Shown here: piece by piece, positions 26,990 through 36,299 of the stretch
Numbering within the stretch: position 1 is the first letter of the stretch
How the letters are laid out: the number at the start of each line of letters is the position of its first letter
Source of the DNA: Moraxellaceae bacterium
GTDB lineage: Bacteria > Pseudomonadota > Gammaproteobacteria > Pseudomonadales > Moraxellaceae
NCBI GenBank assembly: GCA_029237815.1
Contig: JAQZBP010000005.1
Span: 145,296 to 209,295, forward strand
Reading direction: 5' to 3'
DNA: 64,000 bases
The notes under the pieces: model-generated
What the model saw: only the letters and a program-made list of their open reading frames with translations
What the model was told of the DNA's origin: nothing
Database searches by the model: none
Translations under genes and position numbers: made by a program

Positions 26990-27032
26990 CGGCCCGTCTG
27001 CGTCTTTTCCCTCGTGAAAAGCCCTCGGGCCG
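26990..27032 (+). promoter_or_regulatory. Two-tier hairpin in the nirB leader
   Basis: Outer stem CGGCCCG / CGGGCCG and inner stem CTTTTC / GAAAAG with a six-base loop CCTCGT, 40 bp upstream of the nirB ATG. No T-run follows, so it is not a plain terminator. Nitrate-assimilation leaders in other Proteobacteria bind NasR or NasT antiterminators through hexaloop hairpins, which makes this a candidate, not a demonstrated, RNA switch. Confidence 0.45.
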
Positions 27033-27071
27033 AACGCAACTCCCGCACAGCGGGTGCATTCGGAGGTGGGT

Positions 27072-29615
27072 ATGAGCAGTAAGTCCCGTATCGTCGTCGT
27101 CGGCAACGGCATGGTCGGCCACAAGTTCCTGGAGGCGCTGGCCGCGCGCCCGGGCCACGAGGCCTTCGAGGTTGTCGTGCTCTGCGAGGAGCCGCGTCCC
27201 GCCTACGACCGTGTCTATCTCTCCGCCTATTTCAGCGGCAAGACCGCGGCGGACCTCAGCCTGGTCCAGGGTGACTTCTTCAACGAGAAGAACATGGCGC
27301 TGAGGCTGAACACGAAGGCGGTCGCCATCGACAAGGCCGCAAAGACCGTCACCACCGCCGCCGGCGAAACGATTGGCTATGACAAGCTGGTGCTGGCCAC
27401 CGGCTCCTATCCCTTCGTGCCGCCGGTGCCCGGGCATGATCGCGAACACTGCCTCGTCTACCGCACCATCGAAGACCTCGAGGCCATCAAGGCCGGTGCC
27501 GCGGCCTCGAAGGTCGGGGTGGTGGTGGGCGGTGGCCTGCTTGGCCTGGAGGCGGCCAAGGCGCTGCGCGACCTCGGCCTGGAAACCCATGTGGTGGAAT
27601 TCGCGCCGCGCCTGATGGCGGTGCAGCTCGACGACGGTGGTGCGGCGGTGCTGCGCCGCAAGATCGAGGCGCTGGGCGTGAAGGTGCACACCGGGAAGAA
27701 CACCAAGGAAATCGTGACAGGCGAAACGCATCGCCACGTCATGAACTTTGCCTGCGGCGACCGGCTCGAGACTGACCTCATCCTCTTCTCCGCCGGCATC
27801 CGCCCGCGCGACGAGCTGGGCCGGCAGGCCGGCCTCGAGATGGGCGCGCGTGGCGGCATCGTAGTGAACAATGCCTGCCTGACCTCCGATCCTGACATCT
27901 ACGCCATCGGCGAGGTCGCGCTGTGGAGCGGCCGCATCTATGGCCTCGTCGCGCCGGGTTACCAGATGGCGAATGTCGTGGCGGACCACCTCACCGCGAG
28001 CGCAGCCACCGAGTTTGCCGGCGCCGACATGTCCACCAAGCTGAAGCTGATGGGCGTGGACGTCGGCTCCATCGGCGACGCGCAGGGTGCGACGCCGGGC
28101 GCACAGAGCTACTACTACATCGACGAGCCGAACGAGATCTACAAGAAGATCGTGGTCTCCGCCGACGGCAAGACCCTGCTGGGCGCGGTGCTGGTCGGCG
28201 ATGTCGAGGCCTACGGCACCCTGCTGCAGTTCATGCTGAACAAAATGGAGCTGCCGGCGCATCCCGATGCGCTGATCCTCCCGGCGCGCGACGGCAGCGC
28301 GAGTGCCGGCATTGGCGCCGACGCACTGCCCCTGACGGCGCAGATCTGCTCCTGCAACAACGTCAGCAAGGCCGATATCTGCTCTGCCATCGATGCCGGT
28401 GCGATGGAAATCGGCGACCTCAAGACCGCCACCAAGGCCGCCACCAGTTGCGGCGGCTGCTCGGCGCTGGTCGGCCAGATCCTCAAGTGCGAATTGCAGA
28501 AGCGCGGTGTCGAGGTGAAGAAGGACCTCTGCGAGCACTTCCCCTATTCCCGCCAGGAGATGTTCCACCTGGTCAAGGTGGGCCGCATCCGCTCCTTCGA
28601 GGAAATGCTGGAAAAGCACGGCCGCGGCGATGGCTGTGACATCTGCAAGCCCACCACGGCCTCCATCCTCGCGTCCACCTGGAACGACTACATCCTGAAA
28701 AACGAGCACGCCGGCCTGCAGGACACCAACGACTATTTCCTCGCGAACATGCAGAAGGACGGTACCTATTCCGTGGTGCCCCGCATGCCGGGTGGCGAGG
28801 TGACGCCGGAAGGCCTGATCGCGGTCGGCCAGGTGGCGAAGAAGTACAACCTCTACACCAAGATCACCGGCGGCCAGCGCGTCGACCTGTTCGGGGCGCG
28901 CGTGGACCAGCTGCCCGCCATCTGGAGCGAGCTTATCGCCGCCGGCTTCGAGTCCGGCCACGCCTACGGCAAGTCGCTGCGCACGGTGAAATCTTGCGTC
29001 GGCTCCACCTGGTGCCGCTACGGCGTGCAGGATTCCGTGGGCATGGCCATCCATCTCGAGAAGCGCTATCGCGGCATCCGCTCGCCGCACAAGCTCAAGA
29101 TGGGCGTGTCCGGCTGCACCCGCGAATGCGCGGAAGCGCAGGGCAAGGACGTCGGCGTGATCGCCACCGAGAAGGGCTGGAACCTGTATGTCTGCGGCAA
29201 CGGCGGCATGAAACCCCGCCATGCCGAGCTGCTCGCCGGCGACCTCGACGACGCTACGCTGCTCCGCTACATCGACCGCTTCCTGATGTTCTACATCCGC
29301 ACCGCCGACCGCCTGCAGCGCACGAGCGTGTGGCGCGACAACATGGAGGGCGGCCTCGACTACCTGAAGGACGTGGTGGTCAACGATTCGCTGGGCATCG
29401 GCGCGGAGCTCGAGGCCGACCTGCAGCACCTGGTCGACACCTACCAGTGCGAGTGGAAGTCCACGGTGGAAGACCCGGAAAAGCTGAAGCGCTTCCGCCA
29501 TTTCGTGAACAGCGACAAGACCGACGACAACGTGGTTTTCGTCCCGGAGCGCGGCCAGGTGCGGCCGGCCACGTCCGCCGAGAAGCAGGGCCGCATCGGC
29601 ACCGTCGCGGTCTGA
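27072..29615 (+). CDS. nirB: Nitrite reductase (NADH) large subunit
   Basis: 847 residues. FAD and NAD folds (GNGMVGHKFLEAL; VGVVVGGGLLGLEAAKAL) fill the first ~390. Two BFD-type [2Fe-2S] modules follow: CSCNNV (C426, C428) with CGGC, and C-terminal CDICKP near residue 520. The ferredoxin-like and siroheme domains come next, with the coupled cluster cysteines C642, C648, C682 and C686 in CVGSTWC and CTREC. It reduces nitrite to ammonium in the cytoplasm. GGAGG precedes the ATG at 27072. It overlaps functionally with the upstream flavoprotein, which resembles its N-terminal half. Confidence 0.97.
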   Translation: MSSKSRIVVVGNGMVGHKFLEALAARPGHEAFEVVVLCEEPRPAYDRVYLSAYFSGKTAADLSLVQGDFFNEKNMALRLNTKAVAIDKAAKTVTTAAGETIGYDKLVLATGSYPFVPPVPGHDREHCLVYRTIEDLEAIKAGAAASKVGVVVGGGLLGLEAAKALRDLGLETHVVEFAPRLMAVQLDDGGAAVLRRKIEALGVKVHTGKNTKEIVTGETHRHVMNFACGDRLETDLILFSAGIRPRDELGRQAGLEMGARGGIVVNNACLTSDPDIYAIGEVALWSGRIYGLVAPGYQMANVVADHLTASAATEFAGADMSTKLKLMGVDVGSIGDAQGATPGAQSYYYIDEPNEIYKKIVVSADGKTLLGAVLVGDVEAYGTLLQFMLNKMELPAHPDALILPARDGSASAGIGADALPLTAQICSCNNVSKADICSAIDAGAMEIGDLKTATKAATSCGGCSALVGQILKCELQKRGVEVKKDLCEHFPYSRQEMFHLVKVGRIRSFEEMLEKHGRGDGCDICKPTTASILASTWNDYILKNEHAGLQDTNDYFLANMQKDGTYSVVPRMPGGEVTPEGLIAVGQVAKKYNLYTKITGGQRVDLFGARVDQLPAIWSELIAAGFESGHAYGKSLRTVKSCVGSTWCRYGVQDSVGMAIHLEKRYRGIRSPHKLKMGVSGCTRECAEAQGKDVGVIATEKGWNLYVCGNGGMKPRHAELLAGDLDDATLLRYIDRFLMFYIRTADRLQRTSVWRDNMEGGLDYLKDVVVNDSLGIGAELEADLQHLVDTYQCEWKSTVEDPEKLKRFRHFVNSDKTDDNVVFVPERGQVRPATSAEKQGRIGTVAV

Positions 29616-29646
29616 GCCCGCGCATCAACGTATCGAGGAGAAGCAC

Positions 29647-29997
29647 ATGAATGCCCGCAGCAATCTCGCCGAAGTCCCCGTCCCCGTGGACGTCTGCCAC
29701 GTCAGCGACCTCCTGCCCGGCATCGGGGTCTGCGCCCTGGCCCGCGGCCAGCAGGTCGCGATCTTCCGTCTCCGCGACGGCGCTATCCATGCCGTCGGCA
29801 ACCACGATCCGTTTTCTGCGGCGAACGTGATCTCGCGCGGCCTCACCGGCGATCTCAAGGGGCGCAAGGTCGTGGCCTCGCCGATCTACAAGCAGCATTT
29901 CGACCTGGCGACCGGGCAATGCCTGGAAGCGCCGGAGGTGGCGCTGCCGGTCTACGGCGTGCAGGTGGAGGGAGATCGCGTCTTCGTGCTGGCGTAA
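29647..29997 (+). CDS. nirD: Nitrite reductase (NADH) small subunit, cluster-less Rieske-type
   Basis: 116 residues with the Rieske fold of NirD. The positions that would hold Rieske cluster ligands read GNHDPFSAAN and IYKQHFDLATG, so there are no cysteine pairs and no cluster, as normal for NirD. It begins 31 bp after nirB, with GAGGAG in front of the ATG, and a strong terminator follows. Confidence 0.94.
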   Translation: MNARSNLAEVPVPVDVCHVSDLLPGIGVCALARGQQVAIFRLRDGAIHAVGNHDPFSAANVISRGLTGDLKGRKVVASPIYKQHFDLATGQCLEAPEVALPVYGVQVEGDRVFVLA

Positions 29998-30015
29998 CGG
30001 TTGCGTGCGTGTGAT

Positions 30016-30041
30016 GGCCGCCTCTCGGGCGGCCTTTTTTT
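30016..30041 (+). terminator. Intrinsic terminator after nirD
   Basis: Seven-base stem GGCCGCC / GGCGGCC followed by seven T residues, 19 bp after nirD. It closes the nitrate operon before the convergent rlpA. Confidence 0.93.
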
Positions 30042-30102
30042 ATGCGGCGCCAGCGCCGCCCGGTCGCGTGCCGGAGGAGTATTCGCCTGTGTCCTGTCCG
30101 GC

Positions 30103-31029
30103 TCAGCGAGCCACGACGATGGGCGCGCCCAGGTTGTTCTCGCGGATGATCTGCGAGACGCGATCGGCGTCCTCGCGCGAGGAAAAAGGGCCCACCTGCA
30201 CGCGATTCACCGGCACCGCCTCGCCGCCATTGGCGATCGCCACCGGCGCCTGCACGAGACCCTGGATCTTCGTCTTGAGTGCGCTCGCGTTGCCCGCCTC
30301 GCTGAAGGCGCCGACCTGCACGAAGTAGCCGTTTGCCGCGGCGGGAGCGGTGGCAGCGGCCGGGGCGCTGGCCGCGCGTTCCGCCGGCTTCGCATTCTGG
30401 CGGCGGTATTCCGACGGGTCGATGGCCTCGATCTTCACGCGCCCCGTGCCCGACTTCAGGATGTCGAGCCGCGCCGCGGCGGCATAGGACAGGTCCATGA
30501 TGCGCTCGGAGTGGAAGGGACCTCGGTCGTTCACCTTCACGATGATGCTCTTGTCGTTGGCGAGGTTGGTGACGCGCACATAGCTCGGCAGCGGCAGCGT
30601 GCGATGCGCCGCCGTCATCTTGTACATGTCGTACTTCTCGCCGCTCGAGGTGCGCAGGCCATGGAACTTCTTGCCGTACCAGGAGGTCTTGCCCGTCGCG
30701 CTATAGCCCTTGGCGCTGGGCAGCACGCGGTAGGTCTCGCCGAGCACCGTGTAGGGGCTCTTGTTGCCGTACTTCGAGCGCGGCTCCTCGACGGGTTCCG
30801 GTTCCGGGACCTGGCTCACGTCGGGAGGATTGACCGGCGGCTCGTCCTTGATGCGGTTGAAGTCATCGCTGCCGAAGGCCGGCATCTTGTCGGGCGGCGG
30901 CACGGGTTGCGTCTGCGGCGGCAGGCGGGTGATGGGATTCACCGGCTTCTTCGGCGGTGGCGCCGACATGCAGCCGGAGAGGACGAGGCCCGTGGCCAGC
31001 AGCAGGGGCAGTGCGGTTTGTCGCGCCAT
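30103..31029 (-). CDS. rlpA: Septal ring lytic transglycosylase RlpA, SPOR-domain lipoprotein
   Basis: About 308 residues with lipobox LVLSGC (Cys 20), a Pro-rich linker, the double-psi beta-barrel domain (about 112-200) containing GKTSWYGKKFHG and VKVNDRGPFH, and a C-terminal SPOR domain (about 230-305) that binds denuded glycan at the septum. RlpA in Pseudomonas cleaves such glycans. GAGGTGG supports the ATG at 31029 over one 12 bases earlier. It follows mltB by 49 bp in the elongation operon. Its usual partner dacA/C is not adjacent. Confidence 0.94.
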   Translation of the reverse strand: MARQTALPLLLATGLVLSGCMSAPPPKKPVNPITRLPPQTQPVPPPDKMPAFGSDDFNRIKDEPPVNPPDVSQVPEPEPVEEPRSKYGNKSPYTVLGETYRVLPSAKGYSATGKTSWYGKKFHGLRTSSGEKYDMYKMTAAHRTLPLPSYVRVTNLANDKSIIVKVNDRGPFHSERIMDLSYAAAARLDILKSGTGRVKIEAIDPSEYRRQNAKPAERAASAPAAATAPAAANGYFVQVGAFSEAGNASALKTKIQGLVQAPVAIANGGEAVPVNRVQVGPFSSREDADRVSQIIRENNLGAPIVVAR

Positions 31030-31078
31030 GAGCCACCTCATTTTTATTCTTGTGGTTGGATCCGCCGCCGCGCTGGTG

Positions 31079-32164
31079 TCAGTCCGCCGGTGCGGCGGCC
31101 GCGTCCGGCGGTGCGTCGGCAGCTGCAGGCTCCGTGCTGCCAGGCGCTGTCGCGACGGCGGCCCGGGCCAGCTGCGCTTCGCGTGCCGCCTTCAGCTCCT
31201 GGCTGAGTTGCCAGGCGGCCATCGCGTACATCGTGCTGCGGTTGTACTTCGTGATGACGTAGAAATTCGTGAAGGCCAGCCAGAATTCGCCGCCGCTCTC
31301 GCCTTGCAGGCGGATGGCCGAGGCTGGCTCCTGCGCGAGATAGGTGCCGGCTTCGCGAGGCACCAGTCCCTTCTTCGCGATCTCGTCGAGGGTGGTCATG
31401 GTCGCCAGGTCCTTCGTGATCACGCTGTCATAGTCCTGGGTCACGATCCGCGCCCGAGCCACCACAGGTTCGCCGGTTTTCCAGCCGTTGGCCTTGAAGT
31501 AGTTCGCAATCGAGCCAATTGCATCGACCGGGTTGTTGATGAGGTCGCGCCGTCCGTCGCCATCGAAGTCCACGGCAAGCTTGCGCCAGCTCGAGGGCAT
31601 GAACTGCGGGTAACCCATGGCGCCGGCATAGGAGCCGTATGTGGTGAGTGGATCCAGCCCGTTCTCCTTCGCGAGCAGCAGGAATTCGCGCAGTTCCTTG
31701 CGGAAGAAGGGGGCGCGGGGCGGGTAGTCGAAGCCGAGCGTGGCGAGGGCGTCGATCACGCGATTGCGGCCCTTGTTGCCGCCGTAGCGTGTCTCCACGC
31801 CGAGGATGGCGAGAACCATCTCCGGCGGCACGCCGTAGGTGGCCTCGGCCCGTGCCAGTGTGTCGGCGTGCTCGTCCCAGAACGCCAGGCCTTTCTCGAC
31901 GCGTTCGGAGGTCATGAAGAGCGGGCGATAGTCCTTCCATTCCTTGGTGCTTTCCGCAGGCCGCGCGATGGCCTTCAGCACGCCCTCGTCGCGCCCCACC
32001 TGGGCAAAGAGTGCGTCGAGCTCGCCAGGGGCATAGGCCTTGTCGCGCTCGAGCTGCTCGATGACGCCGCGCAGCTCCTCATAGGCGAGGAACTCTCCTG
32101 TGGCACTGGCGGGCGTGTGCATGCAGAAACTGCTGATGAAAGCGCAGAGCAGGGACTTGAGCAT
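31079..32164 (-). CDS. mltB: Membrane-bound lytic murein transglycosylase B
   Basis: About 361 residues with an N-terminal signal peptide ending PASA; no lipobox cysteine, unlike E. coli MltB, so the protein may be soluble in the periplasm. The catalytic glutamate is E124 in ILGVETRYGG, and the substrate-cleft segment GAMGYPQFMPSSW follows. A Ca-binding-like DFDGDGRRD is present. The last 25 residues are Ala/Pro-rich and lack conservation. GAGGTGG precedes the ATG at 32164. It sits between rodA and rlpA. Confidence 0.93.
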   Translation of the reverse strand: MLKSLLCAFISSFCMHTPASATGEFLAYEELRGVIEQLERDKAYAPGELDALFAQVGRDEGVLKAIARPAESTKEWKDYRPLFMTSERVEKGLAFWDEHADTLARAEATYGVPPEMVLAILGVETRYGGNKGRNRVIDALATLGFDYPPRAPFFRKELREFLLLAKENGLDPLTTYGSYAGAMGYPQFMPSSWRKLAVDFDGDGRRDLINNPVDAIGSIANYFKANGWKTGEPVVARARIVTQDYDSVITKDLATMTTLDEIAKKGLVPREAGTYLAQEPASAIRLQGESGGEFWLAFTNFYVITKYNRSTMYAMAAWQLSQELKAAREAQLARAAVATAPGSTEPAAADAPPDAAAAPAD

Positions 32165-32207
32165 GGTAACCACCTCGGAAAGATTCTCGGAACTGCTGCG
32201 GCCGGAT

Positions 32208-33353
32208 TCAGCCGATGAGCTTCTTGTGGGTATGGATCGACATCAGGATGCCGAAGCCCGACAGCAGCGTGATGATGGCGGTGCCGCCATAGCTCACGAA
32301 GGGCAGCGGCACGCCCACCACGGGCAGGATGCCGCTCACCATGCCCATGTTCACGAATACGTAGACGAAGAACGACAGCGTGATCGCGCCGGCGAGCAGG
32401 CGGCTGTAGGTGTCCTGCGCCGTGCTGGCGATGAACAGGCCGCGGCCGATGATCACAAGGTATAGCAGCAGCAGTACGGTCAGGCCGATCAGGCCGAACT
32501 CCTCGGAGTAGGCGGCGATGATGAAATCGGTGTGGCCTTCCGGCAGGAACTCGAGGTGCGATTGCGTGCCGTGCAGCCAGCCCTTGCCGGTGATGCCGCC
32601 GGAGCCGATCGCGGTCTTGGACTGCAGGATGTTCCAGCCGGTGCCGAGCGGATCCGACTCCGGGTCGAACAGGGTCATGATGCGCTGGCGCTGGTAATCG
32701 TGCAGCAGCGTCCAGGCGACCGGTGCCAGTGCGGCGAACATGCCGACCGCGGTGCCGATCAGCCACCAGGGCAGGCCCGCGAGGAACAGTACGAAGAAGC
32801 CCGCGCCGGCGACCAGGATGGACGTGCCGAGGTCGGGCTGCTCGGCGATCAGCGCCCAGGGAATGCCGATCAGTACCAGCGTGACCACGACCACGCCGAA
32901 CGACGGCGGCAGCAGGCGCGCGGCGAGGAACCAGGCCACCATCATGGGCATGGCCAGCTTCATGAATTCCGACGGCTGCACGCTGCCGATGCCGGGAATG
33001 TCGAGCCAGCGCTGCGCGCCCATGCGCACGTCCCCGACCAGGGCGACCGCCACCAGCAGGCCGACACCGCCTGCGTAGAACCAGGGCGAGAAGGCCTGGT
33101 AGGTGCGCGGCGGAATCTGTGCCAGCACGAACATGGCGGTGAGGCCGATGCCGAAGCTCATCATCTGCTTCAGCGTCAGGTCCAGGTGCTGCCCCGAGGC
33201 CGAGTACAGCTCGAACAGGCCGAGCAGGGCGGTGCAGGCGAGCGCGCCCAGCAACACCGGATCGAGGTGCAGGAACTGCCAGGGATTGAACTTGCGCTTG
33301 AAGCCCATGCCGTCGCGCGGCATATGGCGCAGGAAACGGTCTTGCGTGCTCAT
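32208..33353 (-). CDS. rodA: Rod-shape peptidoglycan glycosyltransferase RodA
   Basis: 381 residues with ten transmembrane segments (SEDS family). LPEGHTDFI, the conserved extracellular loop with the glutamate and aspartate used in polymerisation, and PFVSYGGT near the C-terminus are present. It polymerises lipid II glycan chains with PBP2 during elongation. Its start overlaps the mrdA stop by four bases, so both are translationally coupled and made as a pair. Confidence 0.97.
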   Translation of the reverse strand: MSTQDRFLRHMPRDGMGFKRKFNPWQFLHLDPVLLGALACTALLGLFELYSASGQHLDLTLKQMMSFGIGLTAMFVLAQIPPRTYQAFSPWFYAGGVGLLVAVALVGDVRMGAQRWLDIPGIGSVQPSEFMKLAMPMMVAWFLAARLLPPSFGVVVVTLVLIGIPWALIAEQPDLGTSILVAGAGFFVLFLAGLPWWLIGTAVGMFAALAPVAWTLLHDYQRQRIMTLFDPESDPLGTGWNILQSKTAIGSGGITGKGWLHGTQSHLEFLPEGHTDFIIAAYSEEFGLIGLTVLLLLYLVIIGRGLFIASTAQDTYSRLLAGAITLSFFVYVFVNMGMVSGILPVVGVPLPFVSYGGTAIITLLSGFGILMSIHTHKKLIG

Positions 33354-35245
33354 TCGTCACTCTCGTGCGCTGCCGCGGGCGCGGGGGGCGGCGGGATCAC
33401 ACCCATGATTTCGTAGTCGAACAGCGCCTTGGCGATCGGCGCCACGCTGGAGCCGTGCTTGCCGTTCTCCACGAGCACGGCCACGGCGATCTTCGGATTG
33501 TCCACGGGCGCGAAGCCTATGAACCAGCCGTGGTCCCAGTGGCGCTCGTCGACCATTTTCTCGTTGTACTTCTCGCCCTGCTTGATGCCCTTCACCTGGG
33601 CGGTGCCGGTCTTGCCGGCCATCTCGTAGCCCTTGATGCGCGCACCGGTGGCGCGCGCGGTGCCGCCGTCGCCATGTGCCACGTCGCGCATGGCCCGCTT
33701 CATCAGGTCCCAGTCCTCGGGCTTGCCCTTGTAGGGCACGGTGTAATCGGGATGGTTGGACACGTTGTAGGGCCGCGGCCCCGTGGTGCTCTTCAGCAGG
33801 TGCGGGCGGATGTGCTGGCCCCGGTTGGCCGTGATGGCCGTGGCCATGGCGAGCTGCAGCGGCGTGACGGTGAAGTAGCCCTGTCCGATGCCGACCGACA
33901 TCATCTCGCCGCGGTACCACGGCGCCTTCAGGCGTTCGCGCTTCCATTTCGTGGAGGGCAGCGAGCCGCGCTTTTCGTCCACGAGGTCGATGCCGGTCTT
34001 CTCGCCGAAGCCGAAGTGCCGCATCCATTCGTGGAAGCGGTCGACGCCCATGCGGTCGGAGAGCGTGTAGAAATAGGTGTCGCAGGACTCCACGATGGAT
34101 TTGTGCATGTCGACGATGCCGTGGCCACCTTTCTTCCAGTCACGGAACTGGTGCGAGTCGCCAGGCAGGGTGAAATAGCCCGGGTCGGATAGGCGCCAGT
34201 TCCAGTCGACGATTCCGTAGTGCAGGAAGCCCATGGCCTCGAAGGGCTTGATGGTGGAACCCGGCGGATAGATGCCCTGCAGTGCGCGGTTGTAGAGCGG
34301 CCGGTCGAGGTGGTCGCGATAGCCCGCGTAGATCTTGTAGGGAATGCCGCCCACGAAGTGGTTGGGATCGAAGCTCGGGTTGCTGACGAAGGCGAGCACG
34401 CCGCCCGTGGTCGGATCGATGGCCACCACGGCGCCGCGGCGGCCGGCGAGCTGGTCGTGCGCGATCTTCTGCAGCTGGTAGTCGAGATGCAGGGTGAGGT
34501 CGTTGCCGCGTACCGGCGGCGTGCGCTTCAGCACGCGGATGAGCTTGCCGTGGGCATTGGTTTCCACATGCTGGTAGCCAACCTTCCCGTGCAGGATGGG
34601 CTCGTAGTATTTCTCGATGCCGATCTTGCCGATGAGGTTGGTGCCGGCGTAGTCCACCGGGTCCAGGGTCGCCTCTTCCTTTTCCGAGATACGCGAGACG
34701 TAGCCGATGGCGTGGGCGAAGAGGTCGCCGTGCGGGTAATAGCGCGAGAGCTCGACGTTGATGTTCACGCCCTGCATCTCGTGGCGGATTTCCGAATAGC
34801 GCGCGATGTCGGCCTCGGTCAGGCGTAGCTTGACCGGCACTTCCTCGAACTTGCGTGCCGCGTTGAGGCGAGCGTGGAAGCGCTTCACGTCGTCCGGGCT
34901 CAGCTCCAGCACCGGTACCAGGCGCGCGATCATCGCGTCGATGTCCTTCACCTGCTGGCGGTTCAGTGTCAGCGTGAAGGCGGGGCGGTTGTCGGCGAGC
35001 AGGGCGCCCTTGCGGTCGTAGATGAAGCCGCGCGGCGGCGAGATCGCCTCGAGGTGGACACGGTTGTTCTCGGACAGCGTCGAGTAGGTTTCGTACTCGA
35101 TGACCTGGAGGTAGTAGTAGCGACTGAACAGGACCACGAACATCGCCAGCACGAACACCGCCGACACGGTGGCGCGGCGGCGGAAGAGGGCGGCTTCCTT
35201 CTGGTTGTCCTTCAGCGTAAAGGGATCGTTATCGAATCGGGCCAT
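33350..35245 (-). CDS. mrdA: Peptidoglycan D,D-transpeptidase PBP2
   Basis: 631 residues with one N-terminal membrane helix (about 27-48). The transpeptidase active serine is near residue 330 in PPGSTIKPF; further motifs are SCDTYF and GKTGTAQVKG. The pedestal domain segment SPPRGFIYDRKG is near residue 70. It cross-links the strands that RodA makes, giving rod shape. The ATG at 35245 has no strong ribosome site; it is the start matched to the family N-terminus. Confidence 0.96.
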   Translation of the reverse strand: MARFDNDPFTLKDNQKEAALFRRRATVSAVFVLAMFVVLFSRYYYLQVIEYETYSTLSENNRVHLEAISPPRGFIYDRKGALLADNRPAFTLTLNRQQVKDIDAMIARLVPVLELSPDDVKRFHARLNAARKFEEVPVKLRLTEADIARYSEIRHEMQGVNINVELSRYYPHGDLFAHAIGYVSRISEKEEATLDPVDYAGTNLIGKIGIEKYYEPILHGKVGYQHVETNAHGKLIRVLKRTPPVRGNDLTLHLDYQLQKIAHDQLAGRRGAVVAIDPTTGGVLAFVSNPSFDPNHFVGGIPYKIYAGYRDHLDRPLYNRALQGIYPPGSTIKPFEAMGFLHYGIVDWNWRLSDPGYFTLPGDSHQFRDWKKGGHGIVDMHKSIVESCDTYFYTLSDRMGVDRFHEWMRHFGFGEKTGIDLVDEKRGSLPSTKWKRERLKAPWYRGEMMSVGIGQGYFTVTPLQLAMATAITANRGQHIRPHLLKSTTGPRPYNVSNHPDYTVPYKGKPEDWDLMKRAMRDVAHGDGGTARATGARIKGYEMAGKTGTAQVKGIKQGEKYNEKMVDERHWDHGWFIGFAPVDNPKIAVAVLVENGKHGSSVAPIAKALFDYEIMGVIPPPPAPAAAHESDE

Positions 35246-35444
35246 GAGTAATAAGAATTAGTGAGCGCCGCGATTGTCCGTAAGCCATTGCGCAAATGCT
35301 ATAGCGTTTTGTGTTGTGCTTGTGTCCCAGCTTGGCGCATTGCCTCGACGTGATTCCGGGGTCCGGGACTGCCTGCGGGACGGGCAATCGCGGTGCCGGC
35401 TCCGGCGAGGGCCGGCCCGGCGCAGCACGTCGGACTGACGCGGC

Positions 35445-35912
35445 CTAGCGATGGTAGGGATGGCCCTTCAGCAGGCTCCAGGCCCGGTAGAACTGCTCGG
35501 CGACCACGATGCGCACCAGCGGGTGCGGCAGCGTGAGGCGCGACAGCGACCACTTCTCGTCGGCCCGTTCCAGCGCCGCGCGGGAGAGTCCCTCGGGGCC
35601 GCCCACAAGGAGCGCGGCCGGACGGCCGTCCACCTGCCAGTCGCGCAGAGTATCGGCCAGGTCCTCAGTGGAAAGTGTGCGGCCCAGCACGTCCAGCGCA
35701 ATCACGCGCTCCTGCGGGCGCAGGGCGGCGAGCAGGGCTTCGCCCTCCTGTTCTTTCAGGCGGGCGAGGTCGGTGGCCTTCAGGCGCTTGCCCGCCGTGA
35801 TCTCCACGAGCTCCAGGCTGATGTCACCGGAGAGGCGCTTGGCGTATTCGGCGAAGCCCTCGCCCACCCATCCGGGCATGCGGGTGCCGACCGCCAACAG
35901 GCGCAGGCGCAT
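35445..35912 (-). CDS. rlmH: 23S rRNA pseudouridine1915 N3-methyltransferase
   Basis: 155 residues, full length for this SPOUT methyltransferase. VGGPEGLS in the SAM-binding knot and the closing RAWSLLKGHPYHR are conserved. It methylates pseudouridine 1915 in helix 69 of assembled 70S ribosomes. rsfS, whose product acts on ribosomal subunit joining, is 12 bp upstream. Confidence 0.97.
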   Translation of the reverse strand: MRLRLLAVGTRMPGWVGEGFAEYAKRLSGDISLELVEITAGKRLKATDLARLKEQEGEALLAALRPQERVIALDVLGRTLSTEDLADTLRDWQVDGRPAALLVGGPEGLSRAALERADEKWSLSRLTLPHPLVRIVVAEQFYRAWSLLKGHPYHR

Positions 35913-35924
35913 CGGCGGGGCGCC

Positions 35925-36299
35925 TCAGGGGCGTGCGGCAGCGGCAGGCGTCGCGGCGGCGGGCGCCGGAGTCCATAGCCGCTCGAGGTCGTAGAAGGCG
36001 CGGGTGGCGGGCAGCATGACATGCACGATCACGCCGGCCAGGTCGATGAGGATCCACTCGGCATCACGCTCGCCTTCCTGTCCCAGCGGACGGAACCCCG
36101 CTTCCTTGGCCTTTTCGACGACATTGTCGGCCAGCGACTTCACATGGCGCGTGGACGTGCCGGAGGCGATGACCATGACATCGGCCAGGCTGGTCAGGGC
36201 GCGTACGTCCAGGGAAAGAACTTCTTTGGCTTTGAGGTCCGCGAGGGCGGCGAGGATGGTGTCGACGAGCTGCTGGGTGGAGGGATCGAGTTCTTTCAT
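35925..36299 (-). CDS. rsfS: Ribosomal silencing factor
   Basis: 124 residues. The family segment [20 protein letters not shown] and the [17 protein letters not shown] core are present, followed by a 13-residue Ala/Pro-rich tail. RsfS binds ribosomal protein L14 and blocks subunit joining during starvation. Its ATG overlaps the nadD stop by four bases (ATGA). Confidence 0.96.
   Translation of the reverse strand: MKELDPSTQQLVDTILAALADLKAKEVLSLDVRALTSLADVMVIASGTSTRHVKSLADNVVEKAKEAGFRPLGQEGERDAEWILIDLAGVIVHVMLPATRAFYDLERLWTPAPAAATPAAAARP

Noticed and set aside
23952..29501. An open frame of about 1850 codons on the minus strand opposite nasA, nirB and nirD
   Set aside because: It runs antisense to two clear enzymes and consists of the His/Gln/Asp/Ala-rich translation expected from the complementary strand of GC-rich genes; no family motifs.
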